From positions 1 through 31,309 of IMG/VR virus record IMGVR_UViG_3300030118_001431: 31,309 nt of DNA; one strand, 5' to 3'. This stretch comes from a virus. Position numbers and translations under genes: made by a program. The notes under the pieces are model-generated. The model did no database searches. It saw nothing but the letters and a program-made list of their open reading frames with translations, and was not told the DNA's origin. Shown piece by piece: positions 30,169 to 31,309 of this stretch (position 1 is its first letter; each line of letters opens with the position of its first letter).

Positions 30169-31309
30169 TAGTTAAATTGTGCTCCTCCACTTGATCCATG
30201 AGATATAGTAATACTAAACGCACGATCTGCTGTTTGACCCTCTGCATCCGTTGCTCTTATTGTAAAGTTAAAAGTAGTCGTTTGCGTTGAGCCTGATTCA
30301 GTACCAGTGATTGCACCCGTACTTGTATTTAAACTTGCACCACCTGGAAGTGCTCCAGATTGTACTGCAAAACTTGTAGCATTTGTAGCTGCCACTGTAA
30401 AGTTGATAGTTCCGCCACTTGCAACCGTTCCCAAACTTCCTGCAGAAGTTGTCCACGCAGGTGCATCTGATACTGTAAGTAAAGCTGTTCCAGATCTACA
30501 TGCAATACCATCGTTATTCTCTAATCTTAAAAAATATGTGCCATCAACTGGTAAAGTAAAGTTTGCAGTTACAGAAGTTGCACTTGTAAATGTTACAGAG
30601 TTTGCAGTTACAATAGCACCAGTAGATGCGTTGATTGCATCAACAAAAGGTGGTGTAGAGCTATCTTTAAAATTTGTACCAGTAATTACAACGTTTGCTG
30701 CATTATTATCAATAACAGTTGGACTGATAGATGAGATAGTTGGAAAAAGAACACTATCAGAAAAAGTTAAAGTTCCTGATCCATCAGTAGATATAACTTG
30801 ATTCGCTGTACCATCAGTTGTTGGTAATTTTAAAAACACACCAGTATTAATTGTTGGTGAATTATGTATTGTGTGATTACCCATGTTAGCATGTACTGAA
30901 CATTGATAATATAAAATGCTTGGTGTATCTTTATCTACAGCAATTGTTGTATGTGCCCCTGCTTGTCCTGGTGTTCCAGATGTAGTTACACCTGTAGTAA
31001 ATTGTGTAGTTTTACCTACGTTGTTATAAAATCTTAATGGGTGTCCAGAGTTAGATGCATCTGATTGATCAAACTTATAATAGTATGGCTTTGCTGTATC
31101 ATTACCTTTTAATTCTATAATTGGTGCTTCAATGCCATTTATAACATACGCATTAGAACTACCAACGTTGTGATATGGATGACCAGTAGTTTTAGTTGCA
31201 ACAGTAACTGTGTATACTATTGGAGCAGAAGCAGATGCATAAGGACTAAGAAATCCTCCACCACCAGAATCTTTACTGATGATTAGATTACCTTGTTGGT
31301 CTTGTATTG
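30168..31309 (-). CDS. tail-fibre-like protein with cupredoxin-like and Ig-like domains (partial, cut by the right edge)
   Basis: The reading frame is open from the window edge to the stop at 30168; the ATG at 30884 is internal, since the frame upstream encodes GHPLRFYNNVG and ILYYQCSVHANMGNH without a stop. Three parts follow: a cupredoxin-like segment (about 31080-30882) with His, Cys, His and Met at the four type 1 copper ligand positions; an IPT/TIG-like Ig domain (about 30745-30465, PTISSISPTVIDNNAANVVI); and a putative-Ig (He_PIG-like) domain (about 30465-30190, ALPGGASLNTSTGAITGTES). The real start is beyond the window. Probably a long adhesive fibre. Confidence 0.8.
   Translation of the reverse strand, partial: IQDQQGNLIISKDSGGGGFLSPYASASAPIVYTVTVATKTTGHPYHNVGSSNAYVINGIEAPIIELKGNDTAKPYYYKFDQSDASNSGHPLRFYNNVGKTTQFTTGVTTSGTPGQAGAHTTIAVDKDTPSILYYQCSVHANMGNHTIHNSPTINTGVFLKLPTTDGTANQVISTDGSGTLTFSDSVLFPTISSISPTVIDNNAANVVITGTNFKDSSTPPFVDAINASTGAIVTANSVTFTSATSVTANFTLPVDGTYFLRLENNDGIACRSGTALLTVSDAPAWTTSAGSLGTVASGGTINFTVAATNATSFAVQSGALPGGASLNTSTGAITGTESGSTQTTTFNFTIRATDAEGQTADRAFSITISHGSSGGAQFN

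Noticed and set aside
30307-30801. 164-aa plus-strand open frame
   Set aside because: It is antisense to the Ig-like fibre domains, whose frame is clearly real; the open frame follows from the Val/Thr/Ala-rich codons of the gene opposite.
1-31309. Integrase, excisionase, attachment site or tRNA genes as signs of a temperate phage
   Set aside because: I found no tyrosine or serine recombinase motif and no tRNA-like fold. Absence within a partial genome does not rule out lysogeny.
1-31309. T7-type RNA polymerase gene
   Set aside because: No reading frame shows the family motifs, so the genes seem to rely on host polymerase, which agrees with the sigma-70-like boxes noted.

Overview
The window looks like a large part of the genome of a small, low-GC (about one third G+C by eye) tailed marine bacteriophage. 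The closest match I can recall is the family of uncultured marine podovirus-like phages related to those infecting SAR11 (pelagiphages); this placement is inference from gene content and protein style, not from a search. Genes are packed with 1-8 base stop/start overlaps (TAATG, ATGA, GTGA, TTGA). All but two are on the minus strand, so the biological order runs from right to left. I see no tRNA, CRISPR, insertion sequence, integrase or phage RNA polymerase. Terminase, portal and major capsid genes are not in the window and presumably lie beyond an edge.

Right part (31309 to 24.2 kb): virion surface genes. A tail-fibre-like gene with a cupredoxin-like segment plus two Ig-like domains is cut by the right edge. 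It is followed by a LamG/SPRY-like lectin protein, a three-fold repeat adhesin-like protein (DUF7483-like), two paralogous proteins built from 8 and 2 copies of a 22-residue repeat, a small fibre-like protein and a 634-residue tail nozzle/hub-like protein. Middle part (24.2 to 14.07 kb): several small proteins, including a 55-residue gene that is easily missed, and then five long proteins (455, 466, 286, 520 and 1399 residues) that look like internal/ejected virion proteins. Lysis (14.07 to 13.37 kb): a holin-like membrane protein and an M15-type peptidoglycan peptidase.

At 11.7-13.4 kb an SNF2-type helicase gene and a 68-residue gene run on the plus strand. They start from a palindromic divergent promoter and end overlapping the lysis gene tail to tail. 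Leftwards from that promoter (11.66 to 2.5 kb) is the replication module: two conserved small proteins, an SSB-like protein, a TOTE-type archaeo-eukaryotic primase, a UvrD-like helicase, a DUF3310 protein, and a family A DNA polymerase carrying leucine at the position equivalent to E. coli Pol I residue 762. Small zinc-ribbon, exported, coiled-coil and very basic proteins follow.

A ribbon-helix-helix-like regulator gene then starts a last unit (2.35 to 0.5 kb) from its own promoter, which contains a palindrome. Downstream are a DnaJ-like zinc-finger protein, an Hjc-like PD-(D/E)XK nuclease, a small acidic protein, a RecB-like PD-(D/E)XK exonuclease and a short basic protein. The largest gene-free stretch (294-536) carries phased TACCA/TGGTA motifs shared with the regulator's palindrome and is a candidate control region or origin.
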